Assembly: GCF_028898845.1 (NCBI RefSeq)
Contig: NZ_CP118574.1
Span: forward strand, 1,922,001 to 1,986,000
From: Streptomyces sp. WZ-12
GTDB taxonomy: Bacteria; Actinomycetota; Actinomycetes; Streptomycetales; Streptomycetaceae
Reading direction: 5' to 3'
Length of the DNA stretch: 64,000 nt
Below, one piece after another: positions 1-8,801 of this stretch (position 1 is its first letter; every line of letters starts with the position of its first letter). The position numbers and the translations under genes were made by a program. The notes under the pieces are model-generated. The model searched no databases. It was given only the letters and a program-made list of their open reading frames with translations, and was not told the DNA's origin.

Positions 1-1244
1 GGAATCAGCTTGATGACCTCCAGATGGTCGCCGGAGACCTGGGTCAGGATGCGGTGCCGCTGCAACAGCGGCACCACGACCATCTGCGCGAACAGGCCCT
101 TCCTGGCGGCCTGCAACATCGTCCAACGGCTGCGCAGCCCCAGCGACTTGGGCCGCCCGAACTCGATGCCGATCATCAAGCCGCGACCGCGCACCTCGTG
201 CAGCAGCTCGTAGCGGTCGACCAGCCCGGCCAGCCGGGAGCGCAGCAGCTCGCCGGTGTGCCGGGCGTTGGCGACGACCTGCTCGTCCTCCATCACCGAG
301 AGCACCGCCAAACCGGCCGCCATCGCCTGGGCGTTGGCGCCGAAGCTGGCGGAGTGCACCAGCACCCGGTCCATGGACGAGTAGACCTTCTTGAAGATCC
401 AGTCCTTGCCCAGGGTGGCGCTGACCGGGACGTAGCCGCCGGAGAGCGCCTTGGCGACGCAGACCAGGTCCGGTTCCACGCCCTCCTCGTGCTGGAAGGC
501 GAAGAAGTCGCCGGTGCGGCCGAGGCCGGTCTGCACCTCGTCGGCGATCAGCAGCGCCTTGTGCCGGTGCAGCAACTCCTGGGCGGCGCGCAGGAATCCG
601 GGCGGTGCGGCGGTGACGCCCTTGCCCTGGATGGGCTCGACGACGAAGGCCGCCACGTCCCCGCGCCCCAACTCCCGCTCCAGCGCGTCCAGATCGCCCA
701 GCTCGACGGCGGTGTCCGGCAGCAGCGGGGCGAAGCCGTCCCGGAAGCCGTCCTCGCCGTTGACGGAGAGCGCGCCGGTGGTCAGGCCGTGGAAGCCGTG
801 GCTGCAGTAGACGACGCGCGGGCGGCCGGTGACGTAGCGGGCGAACTTCAGGGCGGTCTCGATGGCCTCGGCGCCGCTGTTGCCGAAGAACACCCGGTCC
901 AGGTGGGGCGCGTGGCCCAGCAGCTTCTCGGCGAGCAGCCCGGGCAGCGGCGGGCAGTCGAAGCGGGTGAGGTCGGCGAGTTGGGCGTCGAGGACGTCGT
1001 GCAGCGCCCGGCGGACGACCGGGTGATGCCGGCCCAGACCCATCACGCCGAAGCCGGCGAGCATGTCGAGGTAGTCCCGGCCCTCGGCGTCGTAGAAGTA
1101 GGCGCCCTCGGCGCGTTCGTAGACCTTGTCGAAGCCGATGGTGTGCAGCATCCGCGGGAGCTGGTGGTTGAGGTGGCGGCCGTGCAGGTCGTAGCGCTCG
1201 CCGCCGCGTTCGGCGAGCAGCTCGGTCAGGTCGAATCCGGTCAC
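1..1244 (-). CDS. hpnO: HpnO-type class III aminotransferase (partial, runs off left edge)
   Basis: This is a PLP-dependent class III aminotransferase, the last visible gene of the hopanoid operon. Members of this position and family (HpnO) aminate the ribose-derived hopanoid side chain to give aminobacteriohopanetriol-type products. The reading frame is open from a GTG at 1244 to the window edge (about 414 codons), so the C-terminus is missing. Family motifs are visible: DEVQTGLGRTG for the cofactor-binding aspartate region, and AKALSGGYVPV carrying the Schiff-base lysine. TAAGGAG lies 6 nt upstream of the GTG. It follows hpnH after an 81-nt gap that contains a strong hairpin. Ornithine/acetylornithine aminotransferases look similar; the operon context is what favours HpnO. 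Confidence 0.85.
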   Translation of the reverse strand, partial: MTGFDLTELLAERGGERYDLHGRHLNHQLPRMLHTIGFDKVYERAEGAYFYDAEGRDYLDMLAGFGVMGLGRHHPVVRRALHDVLDAQLADLTRFDCPPLPGLLAEKLLGHAPHLDRVFFGNSGAEAIETALKFARYVTGRPRVVYCSHGFHGLTTGALSVNGEDGFRDGFAPLLPDTAVELGDLDALERELGRGDVAAFVVEPIQGKGVTAAPPGFLRAAQELLHRHKALLIADEVQTGLGRTGDFFAFQHEEGVEPDLVCVAKALSGGYVPVSATLGKDWIFKKVYSSMDRVLVHSASFGANAQAMAAGLAVLSVMEDEQVVANARHTGELLRSRLAGLVDRYELLHEVRGRGLMIGIEFGRPKSLGLRSRWTMLQAARKGLFAQMVVVPLLQRHRILTQVSGDHLEVIKLI

Positions 1245-1278
1245 GGTGATCTCCTTACGGGCGGGCGGCGGACACGGG

Positions 1279-1317
1279 TCGGGGGCGCCGGGGGCCCGGC
1301 GGCCCCGGCGCCCCCGA
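1279..1317 (-). terminator. Intercistronic hairpin between hpnH and hpnO
   Basis: Two perfect 15-bp arms (1279-1293 and 1303-1317) flank a 9-nt loop in the gap between hpnH and hpnO. The stem is almost all G/C with no U-tract. It could be a partial terminator, or it could stabilise the 3' end of the upstream hopene-forming part of the transcript. Confidence 0.5.
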
Positions 1318-1325
1318 TCACCGGG

Positions 1326-2351
1326 TCACCCGCGGTTGCCCGCGACGGTCTCCTTGGCCGCCCGGAGGGACTCCTTCAGCGAGCCCATGGTGGCCAGCAC
1401 GGCGGTGGGCTCGTAGCCGCAGTGCGCCATGCAGTTGGCGCACCGGGGGTCCTTGCCGCGGCCGTACTTCTCCCAGTCGGTCTCCTCGATCAGCTCCCGG
1501 TACGTCGGGACGTAGCCGTCGCTCATCAGGTAGCAGGGGCGCTGCCAGCCGAAGAGCGAGTAGTTGGGAATCGCCCAGGCGGTGCACGGGAAGTCCGCCT
1601 TGCCCTCCAGGAAGTCCAGGAAGAGCGGGCTGTGGTTGAGCCGCCAGCGCCGCCGGTTGCCGCCGGCGAACGCCTTCCGGAACAGCTCCCTGGTCTGTTC
1701 CACGCCGAGGAAGTGCTCCTGGTCGGGGGCCTTTTCGTAGGCGTAGGCGGGCGAGAGCATCATCTCGTCGACCTTCAGGTCGTCGTTGAGGAAGTTGAGG
1801 ACCTCGATGATGGTCTGCGGGGTGTCGGTGTTGAAGAACGTGGAATTGGTGGTGACCCGGAAGCCGCGCCGCTTGGCCTCCTTGATGGCCGCCACCGCCT
1901 CGTCGAACACGCCCTCCTTCGCGACGGATTCGTCGTGCCGCTCCCGCATCCCGTCGATGTGCACCGCGAAGGCGAAGTACGGCGAGGGCGTGAACTTCTC
2001 CATCTTCTTGCGCAGCAGCATCGCGTTGGTGCACAGGAAGACGTACTTCCGTCGGGCCACCAACTGCCGGACGATCTCGTCGATCTGAGGATGCATCAGG
2101 GGTTCGCCGCCGGCGATGGAGACCATCGGGGCGCCGGATTCCAGCACCGCTCCCACCGCCTGGGCCACCGGCATCCGCTGCTTCAGAACTCCGGCCGGGT
2201 GCTGGATCTTTCCGCAGCCCTCGCACTTCAGGTTGCAGGCGAAGAGCGGCTCCAGCTCGACGATGAGCGGGAACTTCTCCCGCTTGCGCAGCACTCTCTG
2301 TTCAAAGAGATAGGTCCCGACCCGGATGGATTGGCGGAGCGGCATGGCCAT
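1326..2351 (-). CDS. hpnH: Adenosylhopane synthase, radical SAM protein HpnH
   Basis: HpnH is the radical SAM enzyme that adds a 5'-deoxyadenosyl group to diploptene, giving adenosylhopane, the first extended hopanoid. The protein is 341 residues. The radical SAM cluster motif CxxxCxxC is seen as CNLKCEGC (C39, C43, C46), followed by a GGEPL SAM-binding segment and a C-terminal SPASM-like cysteine region (CANCMAHCGY). I chose the ATG at 2351 because AGGAGG lies 8 nt upstream. An in-frame GTG three codons earlier overlaps hpnG by GTGA, but it sits directly on the Shine-Dalgarno. The gene lies between hpnG and hpnO, whose predicted products act after it. Confidence 0.93.
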   Translation of the reverse strand: MAMPLRQSIRVGTYLFEQRVLRKREKFPLIVELEPLFACNLKCEGCGKIQHPAGVLKQRMPVAQAVGAVLESGAPMVSIAGGEPLMHPQIDEIVRQLVARRKYVFLCTNAMLLRKKMEKFTPSPYFAFAVHIDGMRERHDESVAKEGVFDEAVAAIKEAKRRGFRVTTNSTFFNTDTPQTIIEVLNFLNDDLKVDEMMLSPAYAYEKAPDQEHFLGVEQTRELFRKAFAGGNRRRWRLNHSPLFLDFLEGKADFPCTAWAIPNYSLFGWQRPCYLMSDGYVPTYRELIEETDWEKYGRGKDPRCANCMAHCGYEPTAVLATMGSLKESLRAAKETVAGNRG

Positions 2352-2356
2352 CTGGC

Positions 2357-3013
2357 TCACCTCCTGGGGAGCGGCAAAGAACGGTGCCAGTCAAAGAAAA
2401 CGGGAAATACCGAGCGCAGCACGCGGAAGGCCGATATTCCCCCGCGTACCGTCCCGATGCGGACGAGTTCGTGTTCCGGGGAGTCCACGACCACCCGGAC
2501 GGCCGCAACCGCGGGGCTGCCGCAGCGCACCGCGGTCCGCAGCGTCGCGGCGGACTCCATGTCCACCGCGATCGCGCCCTCGGCGTGCAACGCGGCCCGC
2601 TCCGCACCCCGTACGACGTGGTCGGAGCCGCGCAACAGTCCGGTGTGCACCCGCAGATCGCGCTCCCGCAGGGCGCGCACCAGGGGGCCGTTGTCGCGGC
2701 ACGGCACGTCCGGGACGCCGCTCCGGTGATCCCGGGTGGCCTCGGCGACGATCACGTCCCCGGGCCGCATCCCCGGAGCCAGCCCGGCGCAGAAGCCGCT
2801 GGCCACCACCGGCGAGCCCGCGGTGGGCGCGCCCTCCCCCAGCGCGTCCGCCAGGGCGCGCTCCGCCGCCTGCGGCCCCATGCCGGTCCGGAGGGTGACC
2901 GCCGGCGCCCCGGCGGCCCCGGGGTCACCGCCCCGCAGCGCGAACCGTTCGATGCCGAGCGCACAGGCGACCAGCAGCGGCGGCTCCGCGTCCTGCGGGG
3001 GCCGTCTCGGCAT
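2357..3013 (-). CDS. hpnG: Hopanoid nucleoside phosphorylase/nucleosidase HpnG
   Basis: This 218-residue protein belongs to the nucleoside phosphorylase / MTA-SAH nucleosidase superfamily. In hopanoid clusters HpnG removes adenine from adenosylhopane to give (phospho)ribosylhopane. Visible family features are an N-terminal VACALGIE strand, the TGMGPQAAERAL turn, the VASGFCAGLAPGMRPGDV segment, and near the C-terminus VDMESAA, the nucleoside-binding Met-Glu motif. Its ATG shares one base with the shc stop (TGATG), so translation is probably coupled to shc. It ends 5 nt before the chosen hpnH start. The assignment rests on family motifs plus operon position. Confidence 0.88.
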   Translation of the reverse strand: MPRRPPQDAEPPLLVACALGIERFALRGGDPGAAGAPAVTLRTGMGPQAAERALADALGEGAPTAGSPVVASGFCAGLAPGMRPGDVIVAEATRDHRSGVPDVPCRDNGPLVRALRERDLRVHTGLLRGSDHVVRGAERAALHAEGAIAVDMESAATLRTAVRCGSPAVAAVRVVVDSPEHELVRIGTVRGGISAFRVLRSVFPVFFDWHRSLPLPRR

Positions 3014-5070
3014 CAGTCCCCCACCGGTGCCCCGGCGGTGGGGCCGGCGGCCGGTCCGCCGTGGACGTAGCGGCCGAGGGCGGTCAGCGGGAAGACCTGG
3101 CGGTAGAGGTGGTAGTTGATGGAGAAGTCCCAGGGGAAGCCGGTGCCGGTGAAGTACGGCTCGTCCCAGGAGCCGTCCGGCAGTTGGTTCTCCACCAGCC
3201 AGCGCACCCCGCGGCGTACCGCCTCGCCGTCCCGCTCGCCGACCGCGAGCAGCGCCATCAGCGCCCAGGCGGTCTGCGAGGCGGTGGAGGCGCCGCGCCC
3301 GGCCCATCCGTCCCGGTCCTGGTACGAGCGCTGCTCCTCGCCCCAGCCGCCGTCGTCGTTCTGCACCCGCTCCAGCCAGCCGACGGCGCGGCGGACGGCG
3401 GGGTGCGCGGCGGGGACGCCGACCGCGGCCAGGGCGGGCAGCACCGAGCCGGTGCCGTAGATGTAGTTGGTGCCCCAGCGCCCGAACCAGGCACCGCACG
3501 GCTCCTGTTCGGCCAGCAGCCAGGCCACACCGCGGCGGGCGCGCGGGTCGTGGCCGCGCCCGACCTCGGCGAACATCTCCACGACGTGCGCGGTGACGTC
3601 GGCCGACGGCGGGTCGATCACCTCGCCGAAGTCGCAGAACGGCAGCCGGTTGGGGAACGGACTGGTGTTGTCGGCGTCGAAGGCAGCCCAGGCGCCGTTC
3701 CTCGACTGCATCCCGGCGTTCCAGCGCACCGCCCGGTCGATCGACTCCCGCACCCGCTGCGGTTCGGGGTGCTGCACCCGGCACAGCGCCAGGACCACCT
3801 CGGCGGTGTCGTCGATGTCCGGGTAGTTGCTGTTGTGGAACTCGAACGCCCAGCCGCCGGAGGGGAGTTGGGGGCGGCGCACGGACCAGTCGCCGGGCCG
3901 GTCGATCTGTTCGCCGAGCATCCAGTCGGCGGCCTTGACCAACTGCGGGTGGTCGGCGGGCACTCCGGCGTCCGCCAGTGCGATGGTGGCCAGGCAGGTG
4001 TCCCAGACCGGTGACTGGCAGGCTTCGATCATCCGGACGCCGTCCGCGCGCCAGACCGCGAACCGCTCCAGGGATTCCAGACCGGCCCGCAGCACGGGGT
4101 GGTCGAGGTCGTAGCCGAGCAGGTGCAGGGCGATGAGGGAGTAGACGGCGGGGGGCTGGATGCCGCCCCAGCAGCCGTCGTTCTCCTGCCGCTCGACGAT
4201 CCAGCGGGCGGCCGAGCGCATCGCCGCCGCCCGCGGCCGACGCAGGGCGACCTTGTGGTAGAGGTGCAGCGCCCTGTCCAGGCGCTGGAAGAGGCCGTCC
4301 CAGCTCGTGGTGCGGGCGAGCGGACGCGGCGGGTTGGGGACGGCGGGGTCCGTGTGCAGCTCGTCGAGGGCGAACGGCGCCGGGCGGACCGGGCGTGTGG
4401 CCGAGACGATGGTGAGCGGCACGATGGTCTGCCGGGCCCAGCAGCCGAAGGCGTAGATGCTGAGCGGGAACCACTTGGGGAAGTAGATGAGTTCCGGGGG
4501 GAGTTCGGGCAGGTCGTCCCAGTTCCACCAGCCGAAGAGGGCGAGCCAGATCCGGGTGAAGACCCGGGAGGCGGCGATGCCGCCCTGCTCGCGGATCCAG
4601 GCGGACGCGGTGGCCATGTGCGGGGCGCCCGGGGTATCGCCGGCCAGCCGCAGCGCCACATACGCCTCGATGGTGGTGGAGAGTTCGCCGGGCCCGCCGT
4701 AGAAGGTGCCCCAGGTGCCGTCCGGGCGCTGCTCGCCGCGGATGTGGCGGGCGGTGGCCTCGGTGAGCTTCGGGTCCTGGATGCCCAGGAACTGACGGAG
4801 CAGCAGATCCTCTGCGTCCATCGTGACGTTGGTTTCCAGGTCGCCCTTCCACCAGCCGGCGGGGTCCTGGACGGAGAGCAGGTAGTCGGTGGCGCGGGCG
4901 GTCGCCCCGCGCGCGGCGTCCGCCGTGTCCTGCCGCACGGCGGTGCGTTCTCTGCCGGCCGGGCCGGACTGCTCGGCCCTGTCGGTCTCGGTCTTCTCGG
5001 CGTCGGCTTCGTTGGCCGAGGGGGCCCCGGGCAGCAGTGCCCCGGTGCTTCCGTCGGTCGTCGCTGTCAT
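3013..5070 (-). CDS. shc: Squalene-hopene cyclase
   Basis: The enzyme cyclises squalene to hopene and hopanol; it is a monotopic membrane protein. The product is 685 residues, slightly longer than typical because of a disordered N-terminal tail of about 50 residues rich in Ala, Glu and Asp. The catalytic DxDD motif is present as DIDD at residues 418-421 (within YPDIDDTAEVV). Several QW repeats are visible, for example GEQRPDGTWGTFYGG and QNDDGGWGEE. The ATG at 5070 follows AAGGGGAAGCC. It is separated from the upstream polyprenyl synthase by 107 nt with a hairpin, and its stop overlaps the hpnG start. It is the diagnostic gene of the cluster. Confidence 0.97.
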   Translation of the reverse strand: MTATTDGSTGALLPGAPSANEADAEKTETDRAEQSGPAGRERTAVRQDTADAARGATARATDYLLSVQDPAGWWKGDLETNVTMDAEDLLLRQFLGIQDPKLTEATARHIRGEQRPDGTWGTFYGGPGELSTTIEAYVALRLAGDTPGAPHMATASAWIREQGGIAASRVFTRIWLALFGWWNWDDLPELPPELIYFPKWFPLSIYAFGCWARQTIVPLTIVSATRPVRPAPFALDELHTDPAVPNPPRPLARTTSWDGLFQRLDRALHLYHKVALRRPRAAAMRSAARWIVERQENDGCWGGIQPPAVYSLIALHLLGYDLDHPVLRAGLESLERFAVWRADGVRMIEACQSPVWDTCLATIALADAGVPADHPQLVKAADWMLGEQIDRPGDWSVRRPQLPSGGWAFEFHNSNYPDIDDTAEVVLALCRVQHPEPQRVRESIDRAVRWNAGMQSRNGAWAAFDADNTSPFPNRLPFCDFGEVIDPPSADVTAHVVEMFAEVGRGHDPRARRGVAWLLAEQEPCGAWFGRWGTNYIYGTGSVLPALAAVGVPAAHPAVRRAVGWLERVQNDDGGWGEEQRSYQDRDGWAGRGASTASQTAWALMALLAVGERDGEAVRRGVRWLVENQLPDGSWDEPYFTGTGFPWDFSINYHLYRQVFPLTALGRYVHGGPAAGPTAGAPVGD

Positions 5071-5119
5071 GGCTTCCCCTTCGTGCAGTGAACTGTCAAT
5101 GCGTGACCAGGGATTCCGT

Positions 5120-5146
5120 CGGCCGGCGCCAGGACGGCGCCGGCCG
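5120..5146 (-). terminator. Intercistronic hairpin between the polyprenyl synthase gene and shc
   Basis: Perfect 11-bp arms (5120-5130 and 5136-5146) with a 5-nt loop lie in the 107-nt gap before shc. There is no U-tract, so attenuation, RNA processing or message stabilisation are all possible. It divides squalene supply from squalene cyclisation within the operon. Confidence 0.5.
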
Positions 5147-5177
5147 GCGACTGCGAGCTAGTTCGTGTTGATGGTCA

Positions 5178-6293
5178 TCATCTCTCTCGTACGACGACGA
5201 AGTCCGCGAGCGCGACGAGCTGCGCGCGGATCCGTTCGGGCATGTCGATCTCGTCCAGGGCGGCGATGGCGGTGGCGTGCTGGCGGCGGGCCTCCTCGGA
5301 GGTCCACTCGCGGCCGCCGGCCTCCTCGATCAACGCCGCGCGGGAGGCGAACTCCTCCTCGGTGAAGTCGGCGATCTCGGTCTCGGTCTTCTTGGCGTCG
5401 GCGGCCAGGATGCCGGCGAGCCGCTCCGAGGCGGGCCCGCCGGCCGCGAGCGCGGCGACGACGGGCAGCGACTTCTTGCGCTGCCGCAGGTCGCTCCAGG
5501 TCTGCTTGCCGGTGGCGTCCGGGTCGCCCCAGATGCCCAACAGGTCGTCGACGGCCTGGAAGGCGAGGCCGAGGTGGTAGCCGTAGCGCTCCAGGATGTC
5601 CGCGGTGCGGTCGTCGGCGCCGCCGAGGACGGCGCCGATGGAGACCGCGCAGGCCAGCAGCGCGCCGGTCTTGTTGCCCTCCATCTCCAGGCACTCCTCG
5701 ACGGTGACCCGCTCGCGGTGCTCGTAGGAGATGTCCTGGGCCTGACCGTCGATCAACTTGCGGGTGGCCACGGTCAGTCGACGCGTGGCGCGGCCCGCGT
5801 CGACGGTCCCTAGCTCCAGCAGTATTTCGTTGGCCAGCGCGAACAGCGCGTCGCCGACGAGGATGGCCTGGGCCGGCCCGTGCACCTTCCAGACGGTGTC
5901 GCGGTGCCGGCGCTGCTCGTCGCCGTCCATCAGGTCGTCGTGCAGCAGCGAGAAGTTGTGCACCAGCTCGACGGCGACCGCGCCGGGCACGCCGACCTCG
6001 GGGCCCTTGCCCGCGACCTCGGCGGAGAGCAGGGCGAGCGCGGGCCGCACGGCCTTGCCGCTGTCACCGTCGCTGGGGTTGCCGGCCGCGTCGATCCACC
6101 CGAAGTGGTAGGCGGCGACGGTGTCCATGGGAGGGGCGAGCCTGGATACGGCGGCACGCAGCACGGGAGTGGCGAGTGTCCGCCCGCGCTCCAGCAGCGC
6201 GGTGACGCTCGCGGTGTCGATAGCCGGGGAAGCCACGGTTTCTCCTCTGTTTCCGATGCTTGTGCTCGTGCGGGCACGCATATGCGTCGTCAT
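5178..6293 (-). CDS. Polyprenyl synthetase (trans-isoprenyl diphosphate synthase, likely FPP/GGPP)
   Basis: This class I trans-prenyltransferase condenses IPP with allylic diphosphates. In the hopanoid locus it most likely supplies FPP to HpnD. The first aspartate-rich motif reads LLHDDLMDGD and the second VDDLLGIWGD. The ATG at 6293 overlaps the hpnE stop as ATGA and has AGGAGG 4 nt upstream. An internal GTG at 6236 also has a good AGAGGAG site and would remove 19 residues, so the true N-terminus is open. The product is 371 residues with the longer start. Chain length cannot be fixed from sequence alone. Confidence 0.92.
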   Translation of the reverse strand: MTTHMRARTSTSIGNRGETVASPAIDTASVTALLERGRTLATPVLRAAVSRLAPPMDTVAAYHFGWIDAAGNPSDGDSGKAVRPALALLSAEVAGKGPEVGVPGAVAVELVHNFSLLHDDLMDGDEQRRHRDTVWKVHGPAQAILVGDALFALANEILLELGTVDAGRATRRLTVATRKLIDGQAQDISYEHRERVTVEECLEMEGNKTGALLACAVSIGAVLGGADDRTADILERYGYHLGLAFQAVDDLLGIWGDPDATGKQTWSDLRQRKKSLPVVAALAAGGPASERLAGILAADAKKTETEIADFTEEEFASRAALIEEAGGREWTSEEARRQHATAIAALDEIDMPERIRAQLVALADFVVVRER

Positions 6294-7747
6294 GCCGCCT
6301 CCTGAGGCAACTGGGCCTGCGGGACGCCGAGTTCGGAGAGTGCCTCACGGGCGGCTGCGGTGCCGCTGCGGACGGCGCTCTCCATGGTCGCGGGCCACCC
6401 GGTGGCGGTCCACGCTCCGGCCAGGAAGAGGCCGGGGGCTTGGGTGCGGGCGGGCGGGCGGAGCCGGCCGACGCCGGGTACGGGCGCGAAGGTCGCGGTG
6501 CGCTCGCGGGTGACGAAGAAGTCGAGGATCCGGGCGCCCCGGGCGGCGGGCAACAGCCGTTCCAACTCGGGGAGGTAGCGGGCGCGGAGCTTGGCGACCG
6601 GCTGGTCGATCTCCTCCTGCGCGGCGGACTGCGAGAGGGCCAGGTACTGGCTGCGTTCGTGGCCGGCGGTGCGGGCCAGCCCCGAGGCGTCGGTGCGGTC
6701 GAAGACCCACTGGACCGGCGAGCCGATCGCCGCGAAGAACGGGCGGCGCAGCACCTTGCGGTCGTAGAGGACATGGACGTTGAGGATCGGCGCGGTGCCG
6801 ATGTCCAACAGCCGGTCCCGGTCGGGCAGCGCGCCGTCCGGCAGCAGGGCGTGCGCCTCGCGCTGCGGCACGGCGAGCACGACCGTGTCCGCGGCGAGCG
6901 TCTCGGTGCCGTGCGGGCCGTTCTCCACCGCGACCCGCCAGCCGGCGCCGTCGCGGGTGACGGCCGCGGCCCGGGTGCGCAGGGCGGTGCGGACGCCGGC
7001 CGCCTCCAGTGCGGCGGCGGCGCGGGTGTGGTGGAGTTCGCCGAGCGGGGCCCGGGCCCAGCCGATGTCGGCGGCGCCGGGGTCGGAGAGCAGCCCGGTC
7101 TTGAAGACCTTGGCGGCCAGGCCCAACGAGGCGTCGCCGGCGGGGGCGTTGAGGGTGGCGACGCCGACGAGGTCCCACAGCGCCTCGATGGCGCGCGGGC
7201 TCTGGCCGTGACGCCGCAGCCAACTGCCGAAGTCGGTGGCGTCCAACTCCGGGTCGGCCGGGTCCAGTTGCTGGAGCGCGAGGGTGGCGCGGACCACGCC
7301 GGCCCGCTCGGCGAGCGAGAGGTGCGGGTAGAGCGCCAGGCTCTTGGCCAGGTGGAGCGGCACCGGCAGGGCGGTGCGCCGCAGCCGGCCGAGCCGCATC
7401 AGGTCGGCGTCCAGGACCGGCACGTCCAGGCGTTCCTGGAGCGGCGCCAGGCGCTCGGCGCCGAGCCGCGCCAGGTGGTCGCCGTAGGCGGTGCAGCAAC
7501 GCAGGTAGACGTGCTGGCCGTTGTCGACGGTCAGTGGCCCGACGGCCGCGTCGCGGCGGAAGGAGAAGACCAGCCCGCCGAGCCGCGGCCGGCCCTCGAC
7601 CAGCGTGACCCGCAGGCCCGCGTCGGCCAGCGCCAACGCCGCGGTGGTGCCCGCGAGTCCGCCCCCGATGACCACCGCGGCCGCCCCTTCGGGACGGCCG
7701 GAGGGTCGGATCGGGTCGCGCCCGGGCAGCGTGGCTCCCGCTGTCAT
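6290..7747 (-). CDS. hpnE: Hydroxysqualene dehydroxylase HpnE
   Basis: HpnE is the FAD enzyme that reduces hydroxysqualene to squalene in the bacterial HpnCDE route. The 485-residue product has an N-terminal Rossmann dinucleotide motif (VVIGGGLAGTTAALALADAG, residues ~25-45) and a C-terminal FAD-contact segment (GLFLAGAWTATGWPATMESA), the layout of phytoene-desaturase-like flavoproteins. GGGGGGAG precedes the ATG by 6 nt. A 100-nt gap separates it from hpnD, and its stop overlaps the polyprenyl synthase start. It is often annotated simply as an amine oxidase or phytoene dehydrogenase family protein; the flanking hpnC and hpnD make HpnE the better name. Confidence 0.92.
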   Translation of the reverse strand: MTAGATLPGRDPIRPSGRPEGAAAVVIGGGLAGTTAALALADAGLRVTLVEGRPRLGGLVFSFRRDAAVGPLTVDNGQHVYLRCCTAYGDHLARLGAERLAPLQERLDVPVLDADLMRLGRLRRTALPVPLHLAKSLALYPHLSLAERAGVVRATLALQQLDPADPELDATDFGSWLRRHGQSPRAIEALWDLVGVATLNAPAGDASLGLAAKVFKTGLLSDPGAADIGWARAPLGELHHTRAAAALEAAGVRTALRTRAAAVTRDGAGWRVAVENGPHGTETLAADTVVLAVPQREAHALLPDGALPDRDRLLDIGTAPILNVHVLYDRKVLRRPFFAAIGSPVQWVFDRTDASGLARTAGHERSQYLALSQSAAQEEIDQPVAKLRARYLPELERLLPAARGARILDFFVTRERTATFAPVPGVGRLRPPARTQAPGLFLAGAWTATGWPATMESAVRSGTAAAREALSELGVPQAQLPQEAA

Positions 7748-7847
7748 GCGTTCTCCCCCCTCACGCCTGTCAAGGACGCCGCCGTCCGGCGAAGGGTTGC
7801 CCGCCGCACCGATTCCGGATCATGACCGGGGTGCGCGGTCCGGCACC

Positions 7848-8801
7848 TCATCCACGCCTCCTGACCGCCTGCCGGCGGCCGATCGCCCGCGCGTCGAGCC
7901 CGGAGAGCCCGCGCACCGCGACGAACGCCTTCTCCCGGCCGGGCAGTGAGACCCGGCCGCGGAGCACCGCCTCCGGGTCGTCGGCGATCCGCGTCAGCAG
8001 CCGGTGGTAGATCCCGGCCATCGCCGCCACGCAGGCGCCGCTGCGACGGTCGAGCATCGGCAGCAGCCGGAAGCCGTCCGCGAACAGCGCGCGGGCCCGC
8101 CGGACCTCGAACTGCACCAGCCCGGTGAAGTCGGCGCCGGGCGGCGGCACCGGGCCGTTGAACCCGGCCGAGCAGCCGAACTTGGCGAGATCCTCGGCCG
8201 GGAGGTACGTCCGTCCGTTGCCCGCGTCCTCGCGAACATCCCTGAGGATATTGGTGAGTTGGAGCGCAAGCCCCAGCGTATCGGCGTATTCGAGGGCGCG
8301 TTCGGCTTCGGGTGCGCCGGGTACCGTGCCGAACACCCCGAGTGAGAGCCGGCCGATCCCCCCGGCGACGCAGCGGCAGTAGACCTTCAGCTCGTCCCAG
8401 GTCTCGTAGGTCTCGCCGCGGACGTCCGCCAGCACCCCGTCGATCAACTCGTCCAACGCGTCGAGCGGAACGGGGAAGCGCCGGGCGGTGTCGGCGAGCG
8501 CGACGGCCACCGGATCGGTGTCGTCCTCTTCGATCCGGCCGTCCTTGACGCGGTCGAGCAGGGTGCGGGTGTCCGCCAGGCGCCGGCGCTTGGCGTCGAG
8601 GTCCAGATCGCCGTCACCGATGTCGTCGACCCGTCGGGAGAAGGCGTACAGCGCCGACATGGCCTGCCGCTTGTCGGCCGGCAACAGCCGGATCCCGTAC
8701 GCGAAGTTACGCGCCTGCTGCCCGGTGACCGTCTCGCAGTAGCGGTACGCAGCGAGCACCGGCGCGGACATCTGTGTGGTCGCCTCCACGGTCCGACTCA
8801 C
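7848..8801 (-). CDS. hpnD: Presqualene diphosphate synthase HpnD
   Basis: HpnD couples two FPP molecules to presqualene diphosphate. The 317-residue protein is a trans-isoprenyl (squalene/phytoene synthase family) enzyme with both metal-binding motifs: FSRRVDDIGDGD near residue 55 and LTNILRDVREDAGNGRTYLP near residue 185. Its GTG start overlaps the hpnC stop by the four bases GTGA, which implies translational coupling. HpnD is told apart from HpnC here by the canonical phytoene-synthase-like second motif and by the conserved order hpnC-hpnD-hpnE. Confidence 0.92.
   Translation of the reverse strand: MSRTVEATTQMSAPVLAAYRYCETVTGQQARNFAYGIRLLPADKRQAMSALYAFSRRVDDIGDGDLDLDAKRRRLADTRTLLDRVKDGRIEEDDTDPVAVALADTARRFPVPLDALDELIDGVLADVRGETYETWDELKVYCRCVAGGIGRLSLGVFGTVPGAPEAERALEYADTLGLALQLTNILRDVREDAGNGRTYLPAEDLAKFGCSAGFNGPVPPPGADFTGLVQFEVRRARALFADGFRLLPMLDRRSGACVAAMAGIYHRLLTRIADDPEAVLRGRVSLPGREKAFVAVRGLSGLDARAIGRRQAVRRRG

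Noticed and set aside
24..2729. Long open frame on the plus strand across hpnO and hpnH
   Set aside because: It is the antisense of two clear genes; the high GC content keeps complementary frames open. The minus-strand frames carry the family motifs.
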